DNA from: JBJMQS01 sp045802605
GTDB taxonomy: Bacteria; Planctomycetota; Planctomycetia; Gemmatales; Gemmataceae
Length of the DNA: 64,000 nucleotides
Direction of reading: 5' to 3'
Assembly: GCA_045802605.1 (NCBI GenBank)
Contig: JBJMQS010000030.1
Coordinates: 248,001 to 312,000 of the forward strand
The position numbers were made by a program, and so were the translations under genes. Positions 1 through 7,973 of the stretch are shown one piece after another. The notes under the pieces were generated by a model. The model did not search any database, was not told where the DNA came from, and saw nothing but the letters and a program-made list of their open reading frames with translations. Every line of letters begins with the position of its first letter. Within the stretch, counting starts at the first letter, position 1.

Positions 1-111
1 AACCTCGATATCGGAACAGGTCTGGTTCAGGACGCTGCGAATAGCTTGGCCGATGTACTTCTCATGGTTGTAAGTCACGAGCGAGACGCTGATCAGTGGC
101 CGGTCGTTCAT
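1..111 (-). CDS. Family 2 glycosyltransferase, N-terminus only
   Basis: Only the first 37 codons are inside the window; the gene runs off the left edge. The start ATG is at 111. The peptide contains ISVSLVTYNHEKYIGQAIRS followed by VLNQT, the first beta strand and helix of the GT-A fold that binds the nucleotide-sugar in GT2 enzymes. It lies 35 bp downstream of the aminotransferase gene on the same strand, so it is probably the next gene of the glycan operon. The acceptor cannot be inferred from this fragment. Confidence 0.8.
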   Translation of the reverse strand, partial: MNDRPLISVSLVTYNHEKYIGQAIRSVLNQTCSDIEV

Positions 112-146
112 TGAGATGACTCCAAGACCCGCGACGGAGTCGCGGA

Positions 147-1265
147 CTACGCAGCACGTTGTCGCGCGATCGGCCGAAACTGCCGCACTGCCGCGGCGAC
201 GTCGGACACATCTTCCAAACTCATCTGCGCACCCATGGGCAAACTGAGCAGTTCATCGGCAATGCGCTCAGTGACCGGCAACGGTCCGCCAGTCCAACCA
301 CTGGCGTACGCACCGGATCGGTGCGGCGGAACTGGGTAATGAATCTGAGCGCCGATGTTCAACAGGCTCAAATGCTTTTGCAGTTCGTCACGCAGGGAGT
401 GACGTACCACAAATAAGTGCCAGACCGGCTCCGCCCAGTCAGGCACATGCGGCACGATGACACCAGGTGATTTGCGCAGCGTGTCCGAGTATGCCTTCGC
501 CAAGACCCGGCGCCGCTCGTTCCACTCGTCGAGATAACGCAGCTTTACCCGCAGAAAAGCGGCCTGCAATTCATCGAGCCGGCTATTGGTGCCGAGCGAA
601 TCGTGGTGGTATTTGCGCTGGGAGCCGTAGTTGCGCAGAGTCCGCAAGCGATCGGCGAGTGCCGCGTCGCTGGTAGTCACCGCGCCGCCGTCGCCGAATG
701 CGCCGAGGTTCTTACCGGGATAAAAGCTGAAGCAAGCACAGTCGCCCAAATTGCCGACGCGTCGGCCACAATAGCGAGCGCCGTGGCCCTGGGCTGCATC
801 TTCGATCACCGCCAGTTTGTGCTTGCGGGCAATCGCCACGATGGCGTCCATGTCCGCGGGCTGGCCGTAGAGATGCACCGGGATGATGGCCCGCGTCCGC
901 GGCGTAATCACGGATTCGATTTGCTGTGGGTCGATGTTAAACGTGTTGGCCTGCACATCGACCGCGACGGGCGTCGCACCGACGGCCGTTACTGCCAGCC
1001 AACTGGCAATGAAAGTGTGCCCGGGCACAATCACTTCATCGCCGGCCCCAATATCGAAGCCGCGCAAGGCCAAATGCAATGCGTCGAGGCCGTTGCCAAG
1101 CGATACGCAGTGCTCGGTTTCGCAGTAAGCCGCGAACTCGGATTCGAACGCGGTGACTTCCTTGCCGAGGATGAACCACCCGGCGTCCATGACTCGGTGA
1201 TAGGCCGCGTCGAACTCTTCGCGCAACTCGCGGTAACTCGCGCCGACATCGAGGAAGGGAATCAT
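147..1265 (-). CDS. DegT/DnrJ/EryC1 family sugar aminotransferase (FdtB-like)
   Basis: PLP-dependent transaminase of about 372 residues, expected to put an amino group on a keto-sugar nucleotide. The start is the ATG at 1265 because it overlaps the stop of the preceding gene in an ATGA motif; the protein then opens MIPFLDVGASYRELREEF, as usual for the family. The PLP lysine is in FSFYPGKNLGAFGDGG, and IEDAAQGHGA and SLGNGLDALHLAL are also family motifs. It directly follows an FdtA-like 3,4-ketoisomerase, and this pair in other bacteria makes dTDP-3-amino-3,6-dideoxyhexoses. That product is inferred from context. Confidence 0.9.
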   Translation of the reverse strand: MIPFLDVGASYRELREEFDAAYHRVMDAGWFILGKEVTAFESEFAAYCETEHCVSLGNGLDALHLALRGFDIGAGDEVIVPGHTFIASWLAVTAVGATPVAVDVQANTFNIDPQQIESVITPRTRAIIPVHLYGQPADMDAIVAIARKHKLAVIEDAAQGHGARYCGRRVGNLGDCACFSFYPGKNLGAFGDGGAVTTSDAALADRLRTLRNYGSQRKYHHDSLGTNSRLDELQAAFLRVKLRYLDEWNERRRVLAKAYSDTLRKSPGVIVPHVPDWAEPVWHLFVVRHSLRDELQKHLSLLNIGAQIHYPVPPHRSGAYASGWTGGPLPVTERIADELLSLPMGAQMSLEDVSDVAAAVRQFRPIARQRAA

Positions 1266-1741
1266 GCGGCGGCCGCCCTCCTCGTCGCGCGGCAAAACTC
1301 GTTGTAACAGCGGAAATAGTCGGCCTCGTCGAAGTATTCCGAAGCCAACACCAGGCACACGCTGCCCGACGAGAAATTATCGATTTCCCGCCAGACCATC
1401 GGCGGAATGTAAAGGCCCGAGTACGAGCGATTGAGATGATGGCGGACGCGACGATGACCGTCGTCGAGCACGACATCGAAACTGCCGGAGAGTGCAATCA
1501 GAATCTGATGCAGCGTCTTGTGCGAGTGGCCGCCGCGCTCGGCCCCGCCGGGCACGTCATAAAGATAGTACACCCGGCGAATATCGAACGGCACGTGGCG
1601 ATTGGCTTCGATGTACGTCAAATTCCCGCGGGCATCATGAACCTTCGGCAAATCGATGATCTTCGACCCGCCGACCGACATCGGCACCTTCGGCGTTTTA
1701 TCGCCTGCCCCCTGTCTTTTGTCCCCTGTTTCCTGATTCAT
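1262..1741 (-). CDS. WxcM/FdtA-like sugar 3,4-ketoisomerase
   Basis: A 159-residue cupin-fold protein. Residues from about 25 on (IIDLPKVHDARGNLTYIE, GGHSHKTLHQILIALSGS, SGLYIPPMVWREIDNF) are characteristic of dTDP-6-deoxyhex-4-ulose 3,4-ketoisomerases such as FdtA and QdtA. It starts in an ATGA overlap with the upstream FemAB-like gene and ends in another with the aminotransferase. The first 18 residues are encoded by a GGGGACA-rich stretch and are not conserved-looking; a second Met lies at residue 21. It probably supplies the 3-keto sugar to the aminotransferase. Confidence 0.88.
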   Translation of the reverse strand: MNQETGDKRQGAGDKTPKVPMSVGGSKIIDLPKVHDARGNLTYIEANRHVPFDIRRVYYLYDVPGGAERGGHSHKTLHQILIALSGSFDVVLDDGHRRVRHHLNRSYSGLYIPPMVWREIDNFSSGSVCLVLASEYFDEADYFRCYNEFCRATRRAAAA

Positions 1742-2676
1742 GCGACCTCCAGCTCGTAGTGGTCGTAGGTCACGGCCCGGGCGCCATAACTCTCTTTGTT
1801 CTCGATCAGCCCCGCGTTCAAATAGCGGCCCTGCTGCTCCGTCGAGATGCCAAAATCAAAATAGGCTTTCGACGTGTAGACCTGATTCAAAAGTTCATCC
1901 ATCACCAGGTCGTGGGCCGACAATTCCCGGCCCGCGTCGGTCGTGGCGATGTACTGCGAATGCGCGACTCGGGCCGTCTCGTAGACCACGACGCCGCCGA
2001 GCATCTCGTCGCCACGGTACGCAGCATAGAGCTTGATGTTGTCTGGAAACCGCTGCACGAGCAGCCGCAATTCTGCGGCCGAGTGCGTCGGCTTGGTGTT
2101 GTAGCGCTTTTGCAGATTCTCTTCTTCGATCGACATGAACCGCTCGATCTCATCGCTGCGTATGACACGCAGACCGGCGGAGCGGGCCTTCTTGATCGAG
2201 CACTTGCGGCCCTTGGTGACCGGCGGCCGCTCGGCCAGAAACACACTCGACGAGATGTCACGCCGAAACAGCTTGGCGTTTTTCGCAAATAAAGCGTACA
2301 GATCTTCCTCGGCCGGCACGCGGTGATAAATGTGCGGTACCGACTTGTAGACGACTTTCTTTAACCCCTCGGCGTTGCAATGCTCGCTGAGCGCGTCAAA
2401 TAGGCGCAACATCGTCGTCGCGCGCATTCGCTCGTCGGTGACGAAGCCGCCGTAGGTCAGGCCGCCATGGCTGACGAGCGCATCCTCGCGGCGATTGGCC
2501 GGCAGCAAGGCCACCGGCTTATCGTCGTCAAGGAATACCAGCGAATGATCGACAAAGCGATCAGCGTGGTACTCCATGTAGTCGCGGTGAAACAGGAACA
2601 CGCCGTTCTTGGAACGAGCGATGAACTCGTTCCACCGCGTCCGCTGAGCCGGCTCATAGCGCTCGACGCGAATCAC
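1738..2676 (-). CDS. FemAB/GNAT-type acyltransferase
   Basis: About 312 residues. I start it at the GTG at 2676, which overlaps the preceding stop in a GTGA motif; longer in-frame starts would run through the upstream gene. The sequence (HGGLTYGGFVTDE, KKVVYKSVPHIYHRVPAEED, SIEEENLQKRYNTKPTHS, YFDFGISTEQQGRYLNAGL) resembles FemAB-like double-GNAT proteins found in O-antigen and exopolysaccharide loci. A likely role is transfer of an acyl or aminoacyl group to the amino sugar made by its neighbours. The substrate is unknown. Confidence 0.75.
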   Translation of the reverse strand: MIRVERYEPAQRTRWNEFIARSKNGVFLFHRDYMEYHADRFVDHSLVFLDDDKPVALLPANRREDALVSHGGLTYGGFVTDERMRATTMLRLFDALSEHCNAEGLKKVVYKSVPHIYHRVPAEEDLYALFAKNAKLFRRDISSSVFLAERPPVTKGRKCSIKKARSAGLRVIRSDEIERFMSIEEENLQKRYNTKPTHSAAELRLLVQRFPDNIKLYAAYRGDEMLGGVVVYETARVAHSQYIATTDAGRELSAHDLVMDELLNQVYTSKAYFDFGISTEQQGRYLNAGLIENKESYGARAVTYDHYELEVA

Positions 2677-3809
2677 GCAGCCCCCATCGTCGGTGGCACG
2701 GCGTAGCAAATCAGATCCATGCCGTCGGTCCCTTCCGTGCTGAGATGGAAGCGGTACGACGGGTTGATCGAATGGATATAGAGCGGGATTTCCCAAAGAT
2801 CGTCGGGCTTGTGGTAGACGCTCACCGCCATGAGCGGCTCGACTTCGCGCATGATTCGCTGGCACCCGACCAGCGCGTCGCGCTCGCCGCCTTCGATGTC
2901 GAACTTGATGTACGTGGGCTTTTCGAGCTGAAGCAATTGATCGAGCGACCGCATAGCCACTTCTTCGCTGCCCGCCGCGTCCACGTTCGCGACCATGTTG
3001 CCAAGGCCGTTGAATTTCGTCGTGCCATCCCGACTACCTAGCGCGATATTGTGCAGTTCGATGCGGCTGGCCACCTGCACGCTCATGCGGTGCACGTTGG
3101 CCGATAGCTTTTCGAAGTTCTGGCGATCGGGCTCGATTGCGACGACTCGCCGGAATTCATTGCTTTGCCAGGTGAGGAATCGCTTCAGCGTGTTGCCCGT
3201 GAACGCTCCGCAATCCACAAACGTGATATCAGAGGTCAAGGTCGGCAAAATGTCGGACGAAAAGTATTGGTCCGGCGACGTCGGCGGCAACGCGCTGTGA
3301 TCGAGCCAGAGCCGGAAACGCAGATGATCCAAGAACTGCCGTTGCGACCGCTCGTCGAACAGTGCGAAAGCGGTTTTCAGTCGCTCGGGATTTGAGACCA
3401 CGCGATCGGGCAGATCAAATTGATAATACGGCAGCAATGTCTCGGGATAATCCAACGACACTTCAAGGAACGACTTCACGCGCCGGCAACCGAGGCCGCG
3501 CAGCCGTCGTTTGCTGTCGAGATAGCGGTGCTCCGGGTTCAGGATGGTGACCACCCAATCCGTCGCGCCGAACTGGCTGGCCGCCTGCTCGGGCCGCATG
3601 ACCGGCAAGCCATCGACCTCGGTGCCCTGCTTGCTCACCGTGTCGTCGGCGAAGGCCCGGGGCTCGACGCCCGCTTTGCGCAGGCCCGCGAGGACCGAGC
3701 GGCCGAGCAGCCCCGCACCGAACAAGACGTCGGGCTTCGCAGGCGGACGCCGCGTAATGGGTTGAGCCCCTTCGGCGAGCAGTTCATCAAGTTCCGTTGT
3801 AAAAGCCAC
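2673..3809 (-). CDS. FkbM family methyltransferase
   Basis: SAM-dependent methyltransferase of about 378 residues. The start is the GTG at 3809 because an AAAGGAG ribosome site lies 5 nt upstream. The N-terminal ~130 residues form a separate nucleotide-binding-like region (DVLFGAGLLGRSVLAGLRKA). The C-terminal FkbM domain shows TFVDCGAFTGNTLKRF (SAM loop), VAIEPDRQNFEKL and YIKFDIEGGERDALVG. FkbM enzymes usually O-methylate sugars or polyketides. Its place in the glycan operon suggests a sugar O-methyltransferase. Confidence 0.85.
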   Translation of the reverse strand: MAFTTELDELLAEGAQPITRRPPAKPDVLFGAGLLGRSVLAGLRKAGVEPRAFADDTVSKQGTEVDGLPVMRPEQAASQFGATDWVVTILNPEHRYLDSKRRLRGLGCRRVKSFLEVSLDYPETLLPYYQFDLPDRVVSNPERLKTAFALFDERSQRQFLDHLRFRLWLDHSALPPTSPDQYFSSDILPTLTSDITFVDCGAFTGNTLKRFLTWQSNEFRRVVAIEPDRQNFEKLSANVHRMSVQVASRIELHNIALGSRDGTTKFNGLGNMVANVDAAGSEEVAMRSLDQLLQLEKPTYIKFDIEGGERDALVGCQRIMREVEPLMAVSVYHKPDDLWEIPLYIHSINPSYRFHLSTEGTDGMDLICYAVPPTMGAA

Positions 3810-3871
3810 GCAATCTCCTTTATGCAGCCTGTGTTCGTTCAAATGTCGAGTTTCTCAGGGCGCAACTCGGT

Positions 3872-4636
3872 TCAATCGATCGTTAGAAACGTGCGGTCCG
3901 GCAAGAATTGCGACCGCGTGAGCCGGTAGCGATCCAAGCCCCAGGTCTCCCGCAGTGCTCGAGTCTCGCCAGGAAATTCATCGCAGTTCAGTTCATCGAG
4001 CGCGACAACGCTGCCGCGGGTCAGGTGTGGCCGGATCGCTTCCAAGCACTTCTTGGTTGGTTCGTAAAGTTGCAGATCGAAGTATGCCATCGCGATGATC
4101 GTCTCGGGATGCTCGGCGAGATATCGCTCGATCGTTTCCGTGACGTCGCCTTTGACGATCTCGTATTTCTTGATGTGCCCAGTGACGTTCTCGTGCTGGT
4201 GATAGTCGAGCAACTCCGACAAATAGCGATCATAATCCTTGGTCACGCCGTACGTGCCAACCTGCGCCACATCGCTGTTGCCGTCTTCGGCGCCAATAGC
4301 CGGGTAGCCCGTAAACGTGTCGAAGCCGACGACCTTGCGGCTATGGTTGTACGGCTCGTAGATGGCGCGGAGCGATTCGAACAGGGCCAGATTCTGACCC
4401 CACCAGACGCCGAACTCGAGAATGACGCCAGGGACTGGCAGGATTTTTTGGTACAGCTCGTTGATGTAGAGCACCTTCGCTAGCACCGAGCTGCGCATGT
4501 ACATGCCGAGGTTGACGAGCAATTGGTCCTGCGGCAGCGGCGTGCGGGCGAACAGATCCGACAACGCTTTTCGGGCATTTTGTTGATGCGGAGCGGCCCG
4601 CGTTTGGAGTGTGTGCGCGCCGTTGGTCTTGGTCAT
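3872..4636 (-). CDS. TylF/MycF-like macrocin O-methyltransferase family protein
   Basis: 254 residues from the ATG at 4636, which has AAAGGA 6 nt upstream. GVILEFGVWWGQNLALFESL is the SAM-binding loop and VVGFDTFTGYP follows it; IAMAYFDLQLYEPTKKCLEA and GSVVALDELNCDEFPGE match the metal-dependent TylF/MycF type. Known members methylate sugar hydroxyls. Together with the FkbM gene 62 bp downstream it suggests a doubly methylated glycan. The methylated position is not known. Confidence 0.78.
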   Translation of the reverse strand: MTKTNGAHTLQTRAAPHQQNARKALSDLFARTPLPQDQLLVNLGMYMRSSVLAKVLYINELYQKILPVPGVILEFGVWWGQNLALFESLRAIYEPYNHSRKVVGFDTFTGYPAIGAEDGNSDVAQVGTYGVTKDYDRYLSELLDYHQHENVTGHIKKYEIVKGDVTETIERYLAEHPETIIAMAYFDLQLYEPTKKCLEAIRPHLTRGSVVALDELNCDEFPGETRALRETWGLDRYRLTRSQFLPDRTFLTID

Positions 4637-4656
4637 TGTGAGTCCTTTCGTGTCGC

Positions 4657-5592
4657 TTACGCAGCCGCCTTGTTCGACCAACTTTCGAGCACGGCATAGC
4701 CAAACCCGGTTTGGCCACAACTGTTGCCGTTGTAAAAGAGGTAAGTCTTGCCCTGGTGTTGCACGACCGCGGGGTAGCCGACCATTTGCGAGTCCCAGCC
4801 GTCGGCCGCCACGTCGATGCCGACTTCGTCGTCTTTGCGCACCCACGACTTACCATCGAGCGACTCGGCGTAGCCCAGCCGATATCCCAGCGAGCGCGAG
4901 CGGATGGAATACCACATCCGATAGAGTGGGCCATCGCGCAACACATACGGCCGCCCGAGTGCGTGCTCATCCTCATCTTTGAAGTTGATGGCCGGCCGGC
5001 CTTCGGTTGGCCAGTTAATGCCGTTCGGCGACTCGAGGTATTTGATGCTGTAGATGGGCAGCGGCTTGCCGTGGACGACGGTCCACTCGGAGCCACCGAC
5101 ATACCAAAGTTTGAAGACACCGTCTTCCTTCAGCACGAAGCCGGAGGTGCGGTTGAGCATCTCCTTGTCGCTGCGATCGAGAATCGGCACCCGGCTCGCG
5201 CGAGTGAAAGATTGCCCGCCATCGCGGCTAATCGCGAGGCCTTGAAATTGGTAGTACCGCACTTTCTGGCCAAGCTGGAAGCCAACGTAATACAGGTAGA
5301 GCGCATCGCCAACGGTCACGATCGATGTCGGCACGACGCCGTTCTCGTCAAATGCTCCCGGCGCACCGACGTCGAGCAGCGGCCGGTCGGCCACGCCAAG
5401 CACGCGGCTTGGATTCGTGGGATCGACGTCCACGTAGCCGAGCCGGCCGACGGTGTTGTCGTCGCAGAAGGCAACGTAGAGTCGGAGCGTGCCGTCTTTC
5501 AAGAAATAGGGCGTCGGCGGGAAGGCGTGCTTAGTCGCCCACGCCTGTCGCCCGTCGGGAACGAATACCCGGCCCATCTTTTGCCACTTCAT
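4657..5592 (-). CDS. GH43-like five-bladed beta-propeller protein
   Basis: 311 residues. The ATG at 5592 overlaps the stop of the preceding acyltransferase gene (ATGA). Repeated blade-like motifs (TLRLYVAFCDDNTVGRLGY, DALYLYYVGFQLGQ, VFKLWYVGGSEW, LYRMWYSIRSRSLGYRLGYA, KTYLFYNGNSCGQTGFGYA) match the GH43/GH68/DUF377 propeller superfamily. Such proteins recur in polysaccharide loci. There is no signal peptide, so it may act in the cytoplasm on a sugar-linked substrate. Catalytic carboxylates cannot be assigned with confidence. Confidence 0.7.
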   Translation of the reverse strand: MKWQKMGRVFVPDGRQAWATKHAFPPTPYFLKDGTLRLYVAFCDDNTVGRLGYVDVDPTNPSRVLGVADRPLLDVGAPGAFDENGVVPTSIVTVGDALYLYYVGFQLGQKVRYYQFQGLAISRDGGQSFTRASRVPILDRSDKEMLNRTSGFVLKEDGVFKLWYVGGSEWTVVHGKPLPIYSIKYLESPNGINWPTEGRPAINFKDEDEHALGRPYVLRDGPLYRMWYSIRSRSLGYRLGYAESLDGKSWVRKDDEVGIDVAADGWDSQMVGYPAVVQHQGKTYLFYNGNSCGQTGFGYAVLESWSNKAAA

Positions 5593-6278
5593 GTGGGCTC
5601 GTCCTTCACTTTGAAGAGCACCAGGCTCGACACTTTCGCCGGTCCGCCGCGCTGCTCCTTGTAGACGCCGGCTTCGACCGTGTCTTTCACGACCACGGTG
5701 CCGGCGCCGATTACGCAATCGCGGGCGATCTTCACGTTATCGCCGATGGAACTGTTGACGCCGAAGAAGCAGCTCTCGCCGACGTCGCAATAGCCGGAGA
5801 TGACCACGTGCGACGAGATGAAGCAGTGATCGTGGATCACGGTGCGATGCCCGACGTGGTTGCCGCTCCAGAGGACGACGTTGTCGCCGACTTGGACCTT
5901 GTACTGAATGACGTTGTTCTCGAAGACGAAGCAGTTCTCGCCGATCTTGGCGTCACGCCAGACAAACGCGCGCGAACTGATGTAGGAGACGGGACGATAG
6001 CCCTTCGCCTTGGCCGCACGAAAGAGCCGAGCGCGGACGCGATTGAGTTGGGTGTAAGTAATAGCGACGAAGCACCGGTGAGTATCCGGTGGATAGAGCC
6101 GCTCGACATCTTCGAACGCCACAACGGGCCGGCCAAAAAGCTCAGCCTTGGTCAGAAACGCGCGCTCAGCCGCGAACGCCACGACTTCGTGCGGCGAGTC
6201 GTGCGTGAAATACTCGCAAGCGATCTCGGCAAATTCACCGTCGCCGATGATGACGAGCTTTTCGCCGGTCTTGTTCAT
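5589..6278 (-). CDS. PglD/NeuD-like left-handed beta-helix acyltransferase
   Basis: 229 residues from the ATG at 6278 (AAGGA 9 nt upstream; a TTG seven codons earlier is less likely). The N-terminal ~90 residues form a PglD-type sugar-nucleotide-binding domain (KLVIIGDGEFAEIACEYF). The rest is hexapeptide repeats (AKIGENCFVFENNVIQYKV, VGDNVVLWSGNHVGHRTVIH, VKIARDCVIGAGTVVVKDTV), typical of acetyl-CoA-dependent N- or O-acyltransferases. It is the first gene of the minus-strand operon and a plausible N-acetylase for the 3-amino sugar. Confidence 0.85.
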   Translation of the reverse strand: MNKTGEKLVIIGDGEFAEIACEYFTHDSPHEVVAFAAERAFLTKAELFGRPVVAFEDVERLYPPDTHRCFVAITYTQLNRVRARLFRAAKAKGYRPVSYISSRAFVWRDAKIGENCFVFENNVIQYKVQVGDNVVLWSGNHVGHRTVIHDHCFISSHVVISGYCDVGESCFFGVNSSIGDNVKIARDCVIGAGTVVVKDTVEAGVYKEQRGGPAKVSSLVLFKVKDEPT

Positions 6279-6431
6279 TCGCCGGCCATCCTTGACCAAA
6301 CGATCGGGCTCCTAAGAACCCGGGATTCTAAGCTTTCAGTGTGAAAATGGGCAAGGGGAATTAGGCGGCGGGATGCGTGCGTATCAGTGAAACGAATGAA
6401 AGGAAACAGTTGGCATTTCACCCCGCTCTCA

Positions 6432-6452
6432 GGTATGATAAATCGTCATACC
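6432..6452. promoter_or_regulatory. Operator-like inverted repeat upstream of toxin-antitoxin pair
   Basis: GGTATGA and TCATACC form perfect 7-bp arms around a 7-nt spacer, 14 bp before the antitoxin ATG. Ribbon-helix-helix antitoxins normally bind such palindromes to repress their own operon, so this is a probable autoregulatory site (inference). Confidence 0.6.
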
Positions 6453-6466
6453 GAGTGGTTTCAGAC

Positions 6467-6709
6467 ATGAACAGTGCGAAAATTGCCATAACGATTGAGC
6501 CGGAGTTGCTCAAACGCCTTGACCTCATGGTGAAGGAACGACGGTTTCCCAACCGCAGCCGGGCCGTTCAAGAGGCATTACGGGATGCATTGGATCGTAT
6601 CGATCGCACGCGATTGGCGCGAGAATGTGCCAAGCTCGACCGCACTTTCGAACAACAATTAGCTGATGAAGGCCTCGCCGAAGACCTCAAACAATGGCCC
6701 GAATATTAA
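6467..6709 (+). CDS. Ribbon-helix-helix (CopG/MazE-like) antitoxin
   Basis: 80 residues from the ATG at 6467. The N-terminus KIAITIEPELLKRLDLMV then NRSRAVQEALRDAL is a ribbon-helix-helix DNA-binding domain; the acidic, probably disordered C-terminus (DRTFEQQLADEGLAEDLKQW) would wrap the toxin. An earlier in-frame start would read through the palindrome at 6432-6452, so I prefer this one. The next gene, a MazF-type toxin, overlaps it by 16 bp. Confidence 0.85.
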   Translation: MNSAKIAITIEPELLKRLDLMVKERRFPNRSRAVQEALRDALDRIDRTRLARECAKLDRTFEQQLADEGLAEDLKQWPEY

Positions 6710-7032
6710 GAGGCGATGTCATTTGGGCCGATCTGAACCCGGTGCGCGGTCGGGAACAAGCAGGTCTGCGCCCTGTCGTCATTCTCAGTGAGGACGTATT
6801 CAACGCGCGGTCCGGAACGGTAATCGCGCTCGCAATTACAAGTCAGCCGCAACTCGCGGGTTTTCCACTGACGCTCGAGCTCACCAGCGTGAAAATGCCC
6901 GAACGCTCATGGGTAAAGATCAGCCAGGTTCGCACACTCTCGATTGAACGTCTTGGAAAAAAGATTGGCAGAATGTCGCCCGAAGAATTAGATCGACTCA
7001 TTGAGGGGCTGAACGAAATCCTTGGCAGATAG
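6694..7032 (+). CDS. mazF: MazF/PemK family mRNA interferase toxin
   Basis: 112 residues. RGDVIWADLNPVRGREQAGLRPVVI is split here as RGDVIWADLNPVRG and RPVVILSEDVFN, the hallmark of PemK/MazF RNases; SWVKISQVRTLSIERL provides the conserved second half. Members cleave mRNA at short specific sequences when free of antitoxin. It overlaps the antitoxin gene by 16 bp, so the two are translationally coupled. Length is normal for the family and no lesion is visible. Confidence 0.93.
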   Translation: MARILRGDVIWADLNPVRGREQAGLRPVVILSEDVFNARSGTVIALAITSQPQLAGFPLTLELTSVKMPERSWVKISQVRTLSIERLGKKIGRMSPEELDRLIEGLNEILGR

Positions 7033-7041
7033 GAGGAAGCC

Positions 7042-7317
7042 ATGAAATTCATGATGTCCTGGACGTTCAAACCAGAGATGCGGGCTCGCGACGAGGCGAT
7101 TACCCGCTTCAAGAAGACCGGCGGCCAGCCGCCGAAGGGCGTGAAACTCGTCGGCCGCTGGACCAGTGCCGAAATGAGCGGCGGCTTCGACCTCCTGGAA
7201 GGCGACGACGTCAAAGCGATCGGCGAATTCGCGCTCATGTGGAGTGATTTGATCGATCAAAAGATCATGCCGGTGATGGAGGATGCGGAGTTGGCGGAGG
7301 TGCTGAATCGGCGGTGA
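7042..7317 (+). CDS. DUF3303 family protein
   Basis: 91 residues with AGGAGG 5 nt before the ATG. KFMMSWTFKPEMR, PPKGVKLVGRWTSAEMSGG and FALMWSDLIDQKIMPVMED match DUF3303, a small ferredoxin-like-fold family of unknown function. It starts 9 bp after the toxin gene and may share its transcript, but nothing in the sequence ties it to the toxin. Confidence 0.75.
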   Translation: MKFMMSWTFKPEMRARDEAITRFKKTGGQPPKGVKLVGRWTSAEMSGGFDLLEGDDVKAIGEFALMWSDLIDQKIMPVMEDAELAEVLNRR

Positions 7318-7385
7318 GTTTGGTGGAATCTGGGTGAAAGCCACGTTATCATGTAGGCAATTGAGTTTTCTTTGCGGAGGCGACT

Positions 7386-7547
7386 GTGGCAACCAACAAG
7401 AAGAGTCGGTCTGCATCGTCGGGCCGTGGTAGCCGAAAAAAGTTGACCGAGGCCGAGTCTTTGAAACGGATGAAGGAATTTTCGAAACGCAAGGAGAACT
7501 TGATTGCCTCTATCCGCAAGAACAAGGATCGAAGCCTATCTGCCTGA
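7386..7547 (+). CDS. Small basic protein, 53 residues
   Basis: A GTG start at 7386 is preceded by GGAGG with 5-nt spacing. The peptide is strongly basic (TNKKSRSASSGRGSRKKLTE, then LKRMKEFSKRKENLIASIRK), ending at TGA 7545-7547. It overlaps the next gene by 44 nt in another frame. The good ribosome site and coupling suggest it is translated. Function unknown; it could be a small nucleic-acid-binding or regulatory peptide. Confidence 0.55.
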   Translation: MATNKKSRSASSGRGSRKKLTEAESLKRMKEFSKRKENLIASIRKNKDRSLSA

Positions 7548-7836
7548 TTTGCCAAGGCCGGAATACCAAGATCTGCTGAGCGCCCTCGAATTAGAATTTA
7601 CTTACACCTTTGGCGGCTGCAGCACTATTCGTGGCGTGGAAGGCCATTATCTGTCGCATGCAGGTGCAAGAATTCGCGATCGCGTGAACATCGTGTATTG
7701 TGACACTCCATTTGCCATGGAATCCCAGTTTGAGTTGTTAAGCCAATATTCGGATGAGTTGCGAGAAGCCATTATTGCGGCCCTCGATGAAGAATCTGTC
7801 TTGATTGCCGCTTGGCAGATTTACCATTCTGAATGA
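7504..7836 (+). CDS. Conserved hypothetical protein
   Basis: 110 residues from a TTG start at 7504 with AAGGAG 7 nt upstream, inside the end of the preceding small gene. The middle (LEFTYTFGGCSTIRGVEGHY, then RIRDRVNIVYCDTPF) looks like a conserved hypothetical family I believe also occurs in cyanobacteria; no enzymatic motif is recognised. Overlap with the 53-residue gene suggests translational coupling of the pair. Confidence 0.65.
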   Translation: MPLSARTRIEAYLPDLPRPEYQDLLSALELEFTYTFGGCSTIRGVEGHYLSHAGARIRDRVNIVYCDTPFAMESQFELLSQYSDELREAIIAALDEESVLIAAWQIYHSE

Positions 7837-7973
7837 TCTCGCCAATTTTTTCGCTCCCCGAGCAAATATCCCCCCGCCTCCGGCGAAATACCCCTGTCGG
7901 GTAATTTCCAAGCGACCGCGGGCGAGGCGGCTGAGCGCCCCGGGCTTCACGAGACAGCCGAGGGGGATTTCGC

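Noticed and set aside
603..1307. Open frame of 234 codons on the plus strand
   Set aside because: Antisense to the aminotransferase gene, whose motifs are unambiguous; a high-GC shadow.
4711..5664. Open frame of 317 codons on the plus strand
   Set aside because: Antisense to the GH43-like gene; no motifs, and overlaps two genes of a tight operon.
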